Below are positions 18,789 through 27,021 of a stretch of 64,000 nucleotides of DNA, piece by piece. Location: NCBI RefSeq assembly GCF_023823125.1, contig NZ_CP090949.1, forward strand, positions 3,310,001-3,374,000. The letters run 5' to 3'. Within the stretch, counting starts at the first letter, position 1. The number at the start of each line of letters is the position of its first letter. The notes beneath the pieces were generated by a model that searched no databases, was not told where the DNA came from, and worked only from the letters and a program-made list of their open reading frames with translations. The DNA is from Erythrobacter aurantius. GTDB taxonomy: Bacteria; Pseudomonadota; Alphaproteobacteria; Sphingomonadales; Sphingomonadaceae. Both the position numbers and the translations under genes were made by a program.

Positions 18789-19594
18789 CCAAACCTCCCC
18801 CGCGCATCCTCTCCATCGCCGGATCGGATTCATCGGGCGGTGCTGGAATTCAGGCCGACATCAAGACGATAGCCATGCTGGGTGGCTATGCGATGACGGC
18901 GATCACCACCGTCACAGCGCAAAACACCGTCGGCGTTCAGGCCATCGCGCCGATGTCCGGCGAAGTCGTGGCGCAGCAGATCGCTTCGTGCATCGAGGAT
19001 ATCGGGGTCGATGCGATCAAGATCGGGATGCTGCACGATGCCGACATCATCACTCATGTCGCCGATGCGCTGACCGGGGTGAAGGCCCCGATCGTGCTTG
19101 ACCCGGTGATGATCGCAACCAGCGGCGCGGCTCTGATCGATCCGCAAGCGATTGCGATCATGCGCGAGCGACTGTTCCCGCTTGCGACACTGGTTACCCC
19201 CAACCTGCCCGAGCTTGCGCACCTGCTCGAACGCAACCTGACCGATTCATCGCAAATGGCTCAGGCGGCGGAGGAACTCGCGCATATGACCGGCGCGGCA
19301 GTGCTGGCCAAAGGCGGCCATACAAACGACGCGCGGATCATCGATATCCTGTATCAGCCGGGCGAAGACGCCAGCGCAGTGCAGTTCGATCATCACCGGA
19401 TCGATACCCCGCACACCCACGGCACAGGTTGCACCCTTTCAGCCGCCATTGCGACCCTGCTGGGCCACGGTCAGCCGCTTGAACATGCCGTGCGCCTAGG
19501 CCGGAACTTCGTCCGCGCCGCAATCGAGAACGCCCCCGGCTTCGGCGCCGGTAACGGTCCGCTGGGGCATCACGCGGTGCGGCGTCTGGATTAG
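18785..19594 (+). CDS. thiD: Hydroxymethylpyrimidine/phosphomethylpyrimidine kinase ThiD
   Basis: 269 residues of the ribokinase fold. Diagnostic stretches: ILSIAGSDSSGGAGIQADIK, ITTVTAQNT, IKIGMLH, VLDPVMIATSG, VTPNLPE and the anion hole HTHGTGCTLSAAIA. It phosphorylates HMP and HMP-P in thiamine synthesis. It is translationally coupled to the DUF1272 gene. The 3' end overlaps the convergent LOG-family gene by four bases. Confidence 0.95.
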   Translation: MTKPPPRILSIAGSDSSGGAGIQADIKTIAMLGGYAMTAITTVTAQNTVGVQAIAPMSGEVVAQQIASCIEDIGVDAIKIGMLHDADIITHVADALTGVKAPIVLDPVMIATSGAALIDPQAIAIMRERLFPLATLVTPNLPELAHLLERNLTDSSQMAQAAEELAHMTGAAVLAKGGHTNDARIIDILYQPGEDASAVQFDHHRIDTPHTHGTGCTLSAAIATLLGHGQPLEHAVRLGRNFVRAAIENAPGFGAGNGPLGHHAVRRLD

Positions 19595-20463
19595 CACTCC
19601 AATTGGTAGAAATCCGCGATGTGGCACCATGCCTCTTCGGCGGTTTCGCACCACTGGAACAGGTCGAGGTCCGATTTCGCAATCGTGCCTTCTTCGGCAA
19701 TGGCTTCGAAATCGACCACGCGGGTCCAGAAATCCTTGCCGAACAGCAGGATCGGGATCGGTTTCATCTTACCGGTCTGGATCAGGGTCAACAGTTCGAA
19801 GAATTCGTCAAATGTGCCGAAGCCGCCGGGGAACACTGCCACGGCCCGCGCGCGCAGCAGGAAATGCATCTTGCGCAGGGCGAAATAATGGAAATTGAGC
19901 GAAAGGTAAGGCGTCACATATCCGTTGGGAGCCTGCTCATGCGGCAGCACGATGTTGAGGCCGATAGATTCGCCCCCTGCGTCGCTGGCACCGCGGTTGC
20001 CCGCTTCCATGATCGAAGGGCCACCGCCGGTGGTGACGACGAACTGGCGCTTGCCGTTTTCGATTATCGCCTTTTCGGAAACCAGCCGGGCAAGCTTGTA
20101 GGCTTCGTGATAGTACTTCGCCTTCGCAGCGAGATTGGCTGCGACTTTCTGTTCGTATTCGCTGCCGTCCTTGGCCGCGTCGATCTTGGCCTGCGCCTGC
20201 TCGGGCGACGGGATACGGGCGGAGCCGTACATCACCATGGTCGAACCAACCCGCGCTTCGTCGAGCAGCATTTCAGGCTTCAGCAATTCCAGTTGGAAAC
20301 GGACCGGGCGCAATTCGTCGCGCAGCAGGAATTCTGTATCGCGGAACGCCAGCTTGTAGGCTGGATGCATCGTTTGCGGGGTGCGTTCGGGGGATTCGTC
20401 GGCGAACCGGCTTTCTTCACCGGCGCGGTAGAACTTGCGGTCTGTAAGGTCTTTTTCTGTCAT
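19591..20463 (-). CDS. LOG family (TIGR00730-type Rossmann) protein
   Basis: 290 residues with VVTTGGGPSIMEAGNRGASD and the PGGFGTFDEFFELLTLIQ signature of LOG/lysine-decarboxylase-like proteins, which hydrolyse nucleotide 5'-monophosphates (cytokinin-activating in some). About 80 N-terminal residues precede the Rossmann core. ATG at 20463 is preferred over an upstream in-frame start at 20499. The genomic island starts only 60 bp upstream of this start, so its promoter region is short; a GACAAC-A-GTTGTC palindrome lies at 20500-20512. Confidence 0.85.
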   Translation of the reverse strand: MTEKDLTDRKFYRAGEESRFADESPERTPQTMHPAYKLAFRDTEFLLRDELRPVRFQLELLKPEMLLDEARVGSTMVMYGSARIPSPEQAQAKIDAAKDGSEYEQKVAANLAAKAKYYHEAYKLARLVSEKAIIENGKRQFVVTTGGGPSIMEAGNRGASDAGGESIGLNIVLPHEQAPNGYVTPYLSLNFHYFALRKMHFLLRARAVAVFPGGFGTFDEFFELLTLIQTGKMKPIPILLFGKDFWTRVVDFEAIAEEGTIAKSDLDLFQWCETAEEAWCHIADFYQLEC

Positions 20464-20522
20464 GCATCGGCAAGTAGGCGCGCAGCAAGTCGCGAGCAAG
20501 ACAACAGTTGTCAGGAAAAAGC

Positions 20523-20573
20523 TGGATGCCCCGTGAGGATTCGAACCTCAATTGACGGAGTCAGAGTCCGTAG
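20523..20573. repeat. Left attachment-site repeat (tRNA-Gln 3' fragment)
   Basis: This 51-bp stretch is identical to 45523-45573 and holds the tRNA-Gln CCA end, acceptor 3' strand, T-arm and 3' half of the anticodon arm. The sequence then diverges (agaggg here, tcttacc in the true tRNA), so no functional tRNA can form here. It is the displaced original 3' end after integration. Confidence 0.92.
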
Positions 20574-20679
20574 AGGGACGTTGAATTCACTAGAGTTTTG
20601 CGAGTCTTGTTGCACCTGTGTTGCAGCAAGTCGAGGGAGAGGAGTCTGCATGGCGACACCGCTCCTCTCCCGATCATTA

Positions 20680-20958
20680 TCACCGAGTCGCCTTCAGCAG
20701 CCGCTTTTGCTTGCGCTTCCCGGTGCGGTAAACCGTGATGACGGTCGAGCCTTCGAGCACAAGCCGGGCTCCACGCAGCCGATCAAGCCGCCGCAACATT
20801 GCTCGCAACTGCTCCTCCACCTTTCGGCACTCTCGGTCGCAAACAAGAAACCCGTCTTCGACCTCTGTGCCGAGTTGCATGATGATCTCAGCGTCGCCGA
20901 GCGTGAAAGCTCTTTGGGCAAACCGTTCGGCCGCGTGCTTGGTAACTTCCAGGCTCAT
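20680..20958 (-). CDS. DUF4258-like (RelE-fold) small protein, possible toxin
   Basis: 92 residues. The pattern KHAAERFAQRAF at the N-terminus and GARLVLEGSTVITVYRTGKR at the C-terminus fits DUF4258-type proteins, which share the RelE/BrnT-like fold. Its ATG overlaps the stop of the upstream XRE-family gene (20955-20958), an order and coupling typical of antitoxin-then-toxin operons. Toxicity is not shown by the sequence. It is the gene nearest the left end of the island. Confidence 0.65.
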   Translation of the reverse strand: MSLEVTKHAAERFAQRAFTLGDAEIIMQLGTEVEDGFLVCDRECRKVEEQLRAMLRRLDRLRGARLVLEGSTVITVYRTGKRKQKRLLKATR

Positions 20959-21902
20959 GCGTGTTCTCCTTTCCCCATGATGGTGGCGAGGCGTTTCTTG
21001 GTCTCGTCGTCCAAGCTCGCGAAGTAAGCGTCTCTTGCTGCCGTCAGCCGGGTTCTTCGGCGATCAGCTGCCTCCTTGATCCACTCTGCACGGGCAGCCC
21101 CGTCGCCCTTGAGGATGTCGTTAGGGATGTCGCGCAAGGGGACTCGACCTCCCAAGAAGTCGTCTGCTGCCTCGGAATCTCCATCAAGCCACTCAAGTGC
21201 ATCCGAACGGCATATCTCGAAGCGAGGACTTTCTTCGAGTTCCCAATCTTCAAATCTGGTGTCGTCGGGCATATCCGACAGCATGCTGCGTAGAACAATC
21301 GCGAAGGGAACCGACCAGAAGTTCGGCTCGTGCTTTTGGAAATCCATCACCTCATCCTCGAATTCGAGACCGAAGATGTCGTTGTTCGCGATTGAGTGCT
21401 CTTCGACGTCGATTAGGCGGTCATCCACGGAGGCGGCGTAGCCGAGGTAGTCGGGCACGGCCTCAGCCATCATCGGCTGCGCTTCTCGGAATTGTTGCAC
21501 CCGCTCCTGCCGCATTTGCAAGCTCCGCTCAGCGGCCCACATAAAAAGAAACGGGGCGATTTCGACCACTTGGGAGTGCGTCGCCTCATATCGCAAAGCA
21601 AGCAGAGCAAACGAGTTGCGGGTGCTTTCCGACACCCTGACATTCATCTGCGCCTTCTCCTCTATTCGAGGCTCGGCGCGCTCTTTGATTTCCAATTCCA
21701 AGTCCGGGCCGCAGAGGTCTGCACTGCTAAGACCGAGTGCGCTCGCCAACTGCGTTACAACGCGAATCCGCCGCTTCTTCTGCCGCTGGGTTTCAATCCG
21801 GTAGATCGTTTGACGATCGACCTGCGCTTTATGCGCTAAATCGTCGAGGCTCATCCCTGCGGCCTCGCGAGCACGTCTCAAATTGACGGGGTTGGTGTGC
21901 AT
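20955..21902 (-). CDS. XRE-family HTH regulator with long C-terminal domain
   Basis: 315 residues. Residues ~6-60 form a helix-turn-helix of the XRE type (LRRAREAAGMSLDDLAHKAQ, DRQTIYRIET). The remaining ~250 residues are charged and unassigned, with a stretch around 85-130 (VRVSESTRNSFALLALRYEA) that looks like a ribbon-helix-helix-like segment. It is upstream of and translationally coupled to the DUF4258-like gene, so it may be its antitoxin or an island control protein. Strand and position next to the integrase support the second. Confidence 0.75.
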   Translation of the reverse strand: MHTNPVNLRRAREAAGMSLDDLAHKAQVDRQTIYRIETQRQKKRRIRVVTQLASALGLSSADLCGPDLELEIKERAEPRIEEKAQMNVRVSESTRNSFALLALRYEATHSQVVEIAPFLFMWAAERSLQMRQERVQQFREAQPMMAEAVPDYLGYAASVDDRLIDVEEHSIANNDIFGLEFEDEVMDFQKHEPNFWSVPFAIVLRSMLSDMPDDTRFEDWELEESPRFEICRSDALEWLDGDSEAADDFLGGRVPLRDIPNDILKGDGAARAEWIKEAADRRRTRLTAARDAYFASLDDETKKRLATIMGKGEHA

Positions 21903-22052
21903 AACAAACTCCTTCCAGAGCTGTCATGCATATCTGCTATCACATCAGTAGGCATAATAAGGCAAATCGCCCCAAATATCCCCGTCGTTTCGTGATCTAG
22001 CCGCATTACGCCTATTTTTTATAGGCACAAATGATGATTTGCAGACACTTCG
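21903..22052. promoter_or_regulatory. AT-rich gap between integrase end and XRE start, with a hairpin
   Basis: This holds the XRE promoter region and, at 22010-22026, the perfect hairpin GCCTAT-TTTTT-ATAGGC, which could act as a terminator after the integrase gene (stop at 22053). No gene is seen. Confidence 0.45.
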
Positions 22053-23219
22053 CTATCGCCGTTCCACGCCCGCCGGAGGGCCGAAGAGCGCCCTTTCGAT
22101 CGCATTCACCTCCAATGGGTCCTTGTCTCGCTCCTCGAACAGGTGCCCATAGATGTCGAACGTCACCTGGATCGAGCCGTGTCCGACAAGGGTCTGCACA
22201 CGCTTCGCGTTGAGGTCCTGGTCGATCCAAAGCGATGCGGCGGCATGCCGAAAGCCATGCGCTGTGTATTTGGCGACCGCTTCATCCTCGCCGTCACCAG
22301 GCTTTGTAACCCCCGCAGCGATCAGAATGGGCTTAAGGTAGTTCTTCGCCAATACGCCATGCGACAGCACTCGCCCCTTCGGACTTGGAAATACCAAGCC
22401 ATCGGCGTGGGGAGGGCAAGCCAACTTCCACTCGCGCAGTGTCGCAACGACACGGCCAAGGAGTGGGATGATCCGGAACCCCGAAACCGACTTTGGCGGG
22501 CCGAGGATGCCATCCGCATCAGCGCGCCGCTCAACACGCACGATGCCCCTCTTCATATCCACGGCACGCCACCCCAGGCCACGCAGCTCCGACGCACGCA
22601 TGCCGGTAAAGATGAGCAGTTCGACGATCGCACGTCCCATGAGGTTGTCGGACTCCGCGGCTGCCTTCAAGATCGCACGGATCTCCGCCTTCGTGGGAGG
22701 AGAGGCCCGCCCCCTCTCTCGCGGAGCCTTCGGGATTTGTACTGCCAGCGCCACATTCTTCGCCAACAAACCACGAGCCTGGGCATCAGTCAGAATAGCC
22801 TTGAAGGTCCGAAAGACACGAGTCGCCATCGCTCTTGAAAGTTCACTTAGCCAACCGTCCAGCAAAGTCCGCACTTTGGGCGCTGTGAGCTGGGAGAGCT
22901 TATGCGCGCCGCACCTCGGCACAATGTGCAAACGGATATGCTGCTCGTATGCAGCGATAGTGGTGGGCTCGCGACCATTCGCCCGCACGCTATCAAGCCA
23001 CAAATCTGCGGCCTTTGCGACGGTGATCGACACGCTATCGGGTGTATGGACGCCTCGCTGAACTTCATCGAGCGCCTTCACCGCCCACGCATCAGCGTCC
23101 TTCTTGCGCTTAAACTGCTTAGACCGGCGATTGCCTGCCGCATCCCGGTAGTCAACCTGCCAGGCAACCCCCTGCGTGCCGTCAGGTTTCCACCAGATAC
23201 GCTTACGAATTGACGCCAT
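22053..23219 (-). CDS. int: Tyrosine-type site-specific integrase
   Basis: 388 residues. An N-terminal arm-binding domain (GVAWQVDYRDAAGNRRSKQF), a core-binding SAM-like domain (~65-170) and a catalytic domain with Arg in TGMRASELRGL, Lys in PPKSVSGFRI, HGFRHAAASL, GHGSIQVTFDIYGHL (the final Tyr being the nucleophile). ATG at 23219 follows GCGGGAT and lies one base after the stop of the MerR-like gene, so the two form an operon. It most likely recombines the 51-bp tRNA-Gln repeats. Confidence 0.95.
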   Translation of the reverse strand: MASIRKRIWWKPDGTQGVAWQVDYRDAAGNRRSKQFKRKKDADAWAVKALDEVQRGVHTPDSVSITVAKAADLWLDSVRANGREPTTIAAYEQHIRLHIVPRCGAHKLSQLTAPKVRTLLDGWLSELSRAMATRVFRTFKAILTDAQARGLLAKNVALAVQIPKAPRERGRASPPTKAEIRAILKAAAESDNLMGRAIVELLIFTGMRASELRGLGWRAVDMKRGIVRVERRADADGILGPPKSVSGFRIIPLLGRVVATLREWKLACPPHADGLVFPSPKGRVLSHGVLAKNYLKPILIAAGVTKPGDGEDEAVAKYTAHGFRHAAASLWIDQDLNAKRVQTLVGHGSIQVTFDIYGHLFEERDKDPLEVNAIERALFGPPAGVERR

Positions 23220-23220
23220 A

Positions 23221-23814
23221 TTATCCCGCTTCGGCCAAAAGACGCTCTGCAAGCTCAACCACATCAAAGCCCGCGACATGGGACATTGCCTTCACGAGCC
23301 TTACGAACAGCACTCCAACGTCGATGCGAACAGCGGAAAAAGGCAGGTCCGTGGGTTGCTGATCACCGATGCAATCGGAGGCGATCCAAGTAGCCACTCG
23401 AACGCCGAGATCGCGAGGAGTCGAAAGGAGCCGGTGCATGCAACACCACGCCGTGGCCGTCCTCCCGACAGGCCATTCTCCTTCATCCACCGCCACCCTC
23501 AGTTCGTCCAGTGATACATGGTGATGGGCCAGGAACCCGAAACACTCCCTCACTACACCATCGGTGTCCTCAACAGCCGAGACTGCGTAATCAGGCGACA
23601 GGCCAGCATCGATTAGCGCAAGCGCGATCGTCACGTCAGCGAGCTGTTCGAAGTCGAACTTGGCGACTTTGCCACGCCCGGTCGCCAACCCACGCGGACA
23701 CCCCTTTTTGCGCAGATTCTCCAATCGCGCACGTAGCGCGAGCTTATCAGCGTCAGGCACGTTGAAGACATGCGCGGCGATTTTTTCGACTTCTCGTGTG
23801 GAAAGCTGGATCAT
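23221..23814 (-). CDS. Putative HTH (MerR-like) regulator upstream of integrase
   Basis: 197 residues, not recognised with certainty. Residues ~45-80 (RGLATGRGKVAKFDFEQL, then LALIDAGLSPDYAV) resemble a winged MerR-type DNA-binding segment. The C-terminal ~90 residues have no clear domain. It is the first gene of an operon with int and is divergent from the excisionase-like gene; the shared control region carries two inverted repeats. A role in controlling integration is inferred from position only. Confidence 0.6.
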   Translation of the reverse strand: MIQLSTREVEKIAAHVFNVPDADKLALRARLENLRKKGCPRGLATGRGKVAKFDFEQLADVTIALALIDAGLSPDYAVSAVEDTDGVVRECFGFLAHHHVSLDELRVAVDEGEWPVGRTATAWCCMHRLLSTPRDLGVRVATWIASDCIGDQQPTDLPFSAVRIDVGVLFVRLVKAMSHVAGFDVVELAERLLAEAG

Positions 23815-23818
23815 AAAA

Positions 23819-23894
23819 ATGACGTTATCATTGCCGTCATATCTTGACAAGCGGAAAAGCGTCCTCCATTGGATGACGGCATAGTAACCGTCAT
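23819..23894. promoter_or_regulatory. Divergent control region with two ATGACG...CGTCAT inverted repeats
   Basis: Repeat 1: ATGACG (23819-23824) and CGTCAT (23835-23840), directly before the MerR-like gene. Repeat 2: ATGACGG (23873-23879) and CCGTCAT (23888-23894), directly before the excisionase-like gene. A perfect TTGACA -35 hexamer on the plus strand lies between them at 23844-23849. The layout is that of paired operators governing the int and xis directions. Confidence 0.6.
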
Positions 23895-23911
23895 TTTGAA
23901 AGGATTCCTAG

Positions 23912-24091
23912 GTGAACTTAGATTTGATCGTCGGCGCTGATGGCGCTGCCCTTTACACAGGACTCTCCCGGCGCACCGTCTACCGGCTGGTGGACGAAGG
24001 CCACATCCCGGCCGTCCGTAAGGGGCGCCGCCTCTATTTCCGCAAGTCGGAACTGGACCGTGCGTTCAGCGCGCAGGAGGCGTTGCATTGA
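23912..24091 (+). CDS. Excisionase/AlpA-like small HTH protein
   Basis: 59 residues, starting GTG after AAAGGA. The protein reads ALYTGLSRRTVYRLVDEGHI then PAVRKGRRLYFRKSELDRAF, the standard winged-helix excisionase-family (MerR superfamily) domain. Such proteins bind attachment sites and favour excision, or regulate int. Its stop overlaps the TTG start of the next gene (24088), so they are coupled. Confidence 0.8.
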   Translation: MNLDLIVGADGAALYTGLSRRTVYRLVDEGHIPAVRKGRRLYFRKSELDRAFSAQEALH

Positions 24092-25068
24092 GCGAGAAGC
24101 GTCTCCGAGAGCTGTTCGGACTTTCCCCAGCGCAGCAAATTCGTCACTGGGCCGGCCCCGACCCGTGGAATGGACTGAGACTCGATAACAAAGTCGAGAT
24201 TTCAATGAACGCGGTGTTGCGTGACGCCGACTGCAACATAATTCGCATGCCGCTGTTTATGAAACCATGCTTTGGACAGCCATTGGCATTTGCGAGGCAC
24301 GGCGGGCAACAACCAATCTTTCATCCGAAATTCGGGACAGTTAAGAGCCGCTGCATGCGTTGCCAAGCTAAAGACGCTTGCGATCAGATCGCCAAAGCAC
24401 GGCTGACAGCAACATCGGACATCAGAGGCGCATTCGTTCGCTTTGGCCAGGCAGGCGGAAGCTTCGGCTTGAAGAACCCATCGGTTTGTCCGACTGCTCA
24501 ACGGGAGTTTGACGGCCTTGTCGCAGCACTGATCAGCCACGGCGGCTTCACTTCGATAAATGATGTAGCTGCGCTCACAGAACTGGATCGCCGGGAAGCA
24601 GAACGAAAGCGACGAGACGCGGAGAAAAAACGACTTGCGCGCCGCAAGGCTATCAAGCGAGGCATTTTCGTTCCAGAGTTTCTCGATCTCTTGGAAAGGG
24701 AGCGAGTGCAACGCGAGTTCCAACTGGTGTTGACAACATCGTGTGATGGTTTGCCGCCGAACCTGAATCGGATGCCGGTGCAATCGGCCCAAATCACTGC
24801 CGATGTATGGTTTGTGCGCGAGTGCAAACGCATTCGCGGTGAGAAAATCAATCCCTCTTCGGTCGCTAGGGCCCTGATCGAGCGCTGGCCGAATTCTTAC
24901 CCAAAAGCGCGTTTCAATACTTTGCGGCAGCGAACGGGCGCAGACCTCGATCGTGTCGCCACGCTTGAACGGCATATCGTGAAGGGCTTCAAAGAGCCGA
25001 TCTGGCCGCGCTTTGACCTGGCAGTCGCACTTAATGAACTTGATGCCGTTACCCCCTACACACCATGA
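24088..25068 (+). CDS. Hypothetical island protein with Cys motif
   Basis: 326 residues, not recognised. Start TTG at 24088 overlaps the excisionase-like stop. Visible features: CMRCQAKDAC (C-x2-C-x5-C, a possible zinc knuckle) near residue 92, a strongly basic helix around 165-190 (RREAERKRRDAEKKRLARRK), and a C-terminal part ending AVTPYTP. Placement straight after an excisionase-like gene is like replication- or maintenance-type genes of integrative elements, but no function can be assigned. Confidence 0.7.
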   Translation: MSEKRLRELFGLSPAQQIRHWAGPDPWNGLRLDNKVEISMNAVLRDADCNIIRMPLFMKPCFGQPLAFARHGGQQPIFHPKFGTVKSRCMRCQAKDACDQIAKARLTATSDIRGAFVRFGQAGGSFGLKNPSVCPTAQREFDGLVAALISHGGFTSINDVAALTELDRREAERKRRDAEKKRLARRKAIKRGIFVPEFLDLLERERVQREFQLVLTTSCDGLPPNLNRMPVQSAQITADVWFVRECKRIRGEKINPSSVARALIERWPNSYPKARFNTLRQRTGADLDRVATLERHIVKGFKEPIWPRFDLAVALNELDAVTPYTP

Positions 25069-25192
25069 GCAGGCTATTTACGAAGCGCTCGGAGTGCCGC
25101 CCCCTACATCCCGCCCATCTCAGAAGCTCACTTCGGCAGCAACTAGTGATGAAGAAATGGCGAAACTCCGAGAGTTTGCTGGCTACAAATAG
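25034..25192 (+). CDS. Possible small protein overlapping the previous gene
   Basis: A 52-residue frame starting ATG at 25034, inside the end of the preceding gene and in another frame (MNLMPLPPTHHEQAIYEAL..., ending LREFAGYK). It continues beyond the upstream stop with good open sequence, so it may be a coupled small gene or the C-terminus of an ancestrally longer protein after a frameshift. No family recognised. Confidence 0.35.
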   Translation: MNLMPLPPTHHEQAIYEALGVPPPTSRPSQKLTSAATSDEEMAKLREFAGYK

Positions 25193-25611
25193 CGTCCGCT
25201 CGAAATGTTAATAATTTAAAAATTCTTTTGCAGGCCCCTGTCAGGAGACAGGGTGCCTGGCGGAGGGCCTCATACAAGCACGCAATACTCCTCGGAGTTG
25301 GATGCCGCCGCTCTATCGGAGTGGTTAAATCTTGTTGGCAAATTGTTGACCGGAATCGAGCGATTTCGAGAAGCAAGCTAATCACCGCCACAAGCAAGCT
25401 CCCGATTCTAGAGCATTGTGCCCTTCACCAGCGAGTTCGATAAATCGCACGATTTCATCGTTTGTCCGCAAATTTGAGCCTTAAACAAGATTGGCTGAGT
25501 CAACAAAATGCAGCCACTCACTTCCCATCGCCGCCAAAGCATTGCCCACCCGACTCCCGACCGGGTCACGTCTACGCAGACTGCATCACCAACAAGAAAG
25601 GTAGTGTAGAA
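25193..25611. other. Gene-free stretch
   Basis: About 420 bp with no convincing gene. A reading frame in phase with the next gene enters from 25462 but has no ribosome site there. I see no repeat or strong hairpin. Confidence 0.5.
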
Positions 25612-26139
25612 ATGCGTAATCAAATGTTTGAATGTGAAATCAGCCGACCTGACCGGCTGGTCACCTGCTTTGTCGTCGCTTCGGACGCGCAGCGCGCTTC
25701 GGAGATCGTTCTCCAGAACGAAATCGAGATCAATCGAGAAACCCTGAATGTTAGGATCGAGCGTATCGACGAGTCATTGCCAGCCAGCAAGCGCACGGGT
25801 CTCGATACGCTCTTGACGTGTGGTGTCATTGGACTGGCGAGCTACAACGACGCTCTCGGATGGCTCACACATGCAGTGCCGGCCCCCAAGCTTCACTTCT
25901 ACCGGATCAAGGAGGTTGACGGTGACAGCTACTATATCATCGCACCCACCGGTGATGTTGCAGCGGAGGTCTACGGTAAGATCGGCAACTTCAAGAATGG
26001 TGACGCACGCCTGTTCCGTATCCTCGACGGCTTCTATGGCCTGAAGCCTGACAAGATGCGCGGACTGCTGCCTCTGCTTGAGTTTGGGCCGATCGGCCAG
26101 ATCAATTGGGCCGACGAGCGCGGCTGGCATTTGGCCTGA
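25612..26139 (+). CDS. Hypothetical protein
   Basis: 175 residues, no family recognised. ATG at 25612 is preceded by AAGAAAGG. The N-terminus MRNQMFECEISRPDRLVTCF has no signal peptide. The C-terminal half contains KLHFYRIKEVDGDSYYIIAP and a hydrophobic/aromatic end (GFYGLKPDKM...WADERGWHLA). A hairpin follows the stop. Isolated single gene of the island; function unknown. Confidence 0.6.
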   Translation: MRNQMFECEISRPDRLVTCFVVASDAQRASEIVLQNEIEINRETLNVRIERIDESLPASKRTGLDTLLTCGVIGLASYNDALGWLTHAVPAPKLHFYRIKEVDGDSYYIIAPTGDVAAEVYGKIGNFKNGDARLFRILDGFYGLKPDKMRGLLPLLEFGPIGQINWADERGWHLA

Positions 26140-26154
26140 TCTTGTCTCAAACGG

Positions 26155-26190
26155 GCTTGCCTCGAATTGGTGTTCCAGTTCGAGGAAAGC
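26155..26190 (+). terminator. Hairpin after hypothetical gene
   Basis: GCTTGCCTCGAA (26155-26166) pairs with TTCGAGGAAAGC (26179-26190), 11 of 12 positions, around a 12-nt loop. There is no U-run after it, so it may be a weak or Rho-assisted terminator. Confidence 0.45.
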
Positions 26191-27021
26191 TTGAACCTCG
26201 TGCTAACGCAATTGACTTGTGAAGCTTGGTTATAGTAGCTTCAGCGCGTTCAAAACGAAGGCGGCGGCTCTCAGCGCGCGACATTCACAGATTGTAGATT
26301 TTTGTAAATGCGCGCAGCGAAGAGGTCTGTCCAAGCATGCTGAGAGGTAGCGATTCCTGTCTGAATCTGGTTGAATAGCGCGCGAAGCAAGTCAGTTCGC
26401 TGGTGGGCCATCATAAGGATCACACCATTTTAACTGCTGTTAGCAAATCCTAGACTGAACCTCACCCTCACCATCGCTGGATTTCATGGGTATTGTTTTT
26501 AGATAAGCCCAACGGGCAGTTGCGACCACCGCCTCAAGCGGCTCGCGGCTACCGAGGGACTTTTCGGGCAAAACCGCAAAAAACGCCTATCAATTATAGT
26601 AACGACAATCGTGAAAAGTCTGCAACTAAGAGCGGGCGCAAAGCGTGCGCTTTGGCGGTCGCACATAGGCCGTGACAGAAAATAGCACCATTTTGATACT
26701 CTGTCGGATGCGGCGCGATAATTACGCAACCTACTGAGAAATAGCATTTCATATTTCCCATCGCAGCCACTGGCGCTGTTCGACAAGCCGACCAAATTCG
26801 CCCCCCCCCCACACTGGTTATATATCGGCATCAATTTGCAACGCTCAATGGATGATTGTCCTCTAAGAATTTGCGTCAGGAACCAAAGACATAAAATTGC
26901 AAGAAATCAAAGCCATTTGTGTTTAGCGTAAAGTAAATAAAGTCTTTCGGCTGCAAAGACGCTTTGCGTTTTATTTATTCGTGCAAAGCCTGTTATTGGT
27001 ATTTTATTTATCCTTGATTAT
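26191..27021. other. 830-bp AT-rich non-coding region upstream of the receiver/MarR gene
   Basis: No gene is convincing on either strand. It holds a run of ten C at 26801-26810, and a hairpin GCAAAG-ACG-CTTTGC at 26953-26967 followed by a T-rich stretch, 55 bp before the next start codon. A third GCAAAG occurs at ~26983. The long regulatory-looking leader, and the lack of a ribosome site at 27022, are notable. Confidence 0.5.

Noticed and set aside
20523..20573. A second tRNA-Gln gene at the left island end
   Set aside because: Only the 3' half is present; bases after 20573 do not continue the tRNA, so it is an attachment-site remnant.
19603..21027. Plus-strand frame of 474 codons spanning the left island boundary
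   Set aside because: It is antisense to the LOG gene and the DUF4258-like gene and crosses the attachment repeat, so it cannot be an ancestral gene.
26499..26834. Minus-strand frame of 111 codons across the ten-C tract
   Set aside because: Composition is not protein-like and there is no start signal; the C tract only adds a Gly run.
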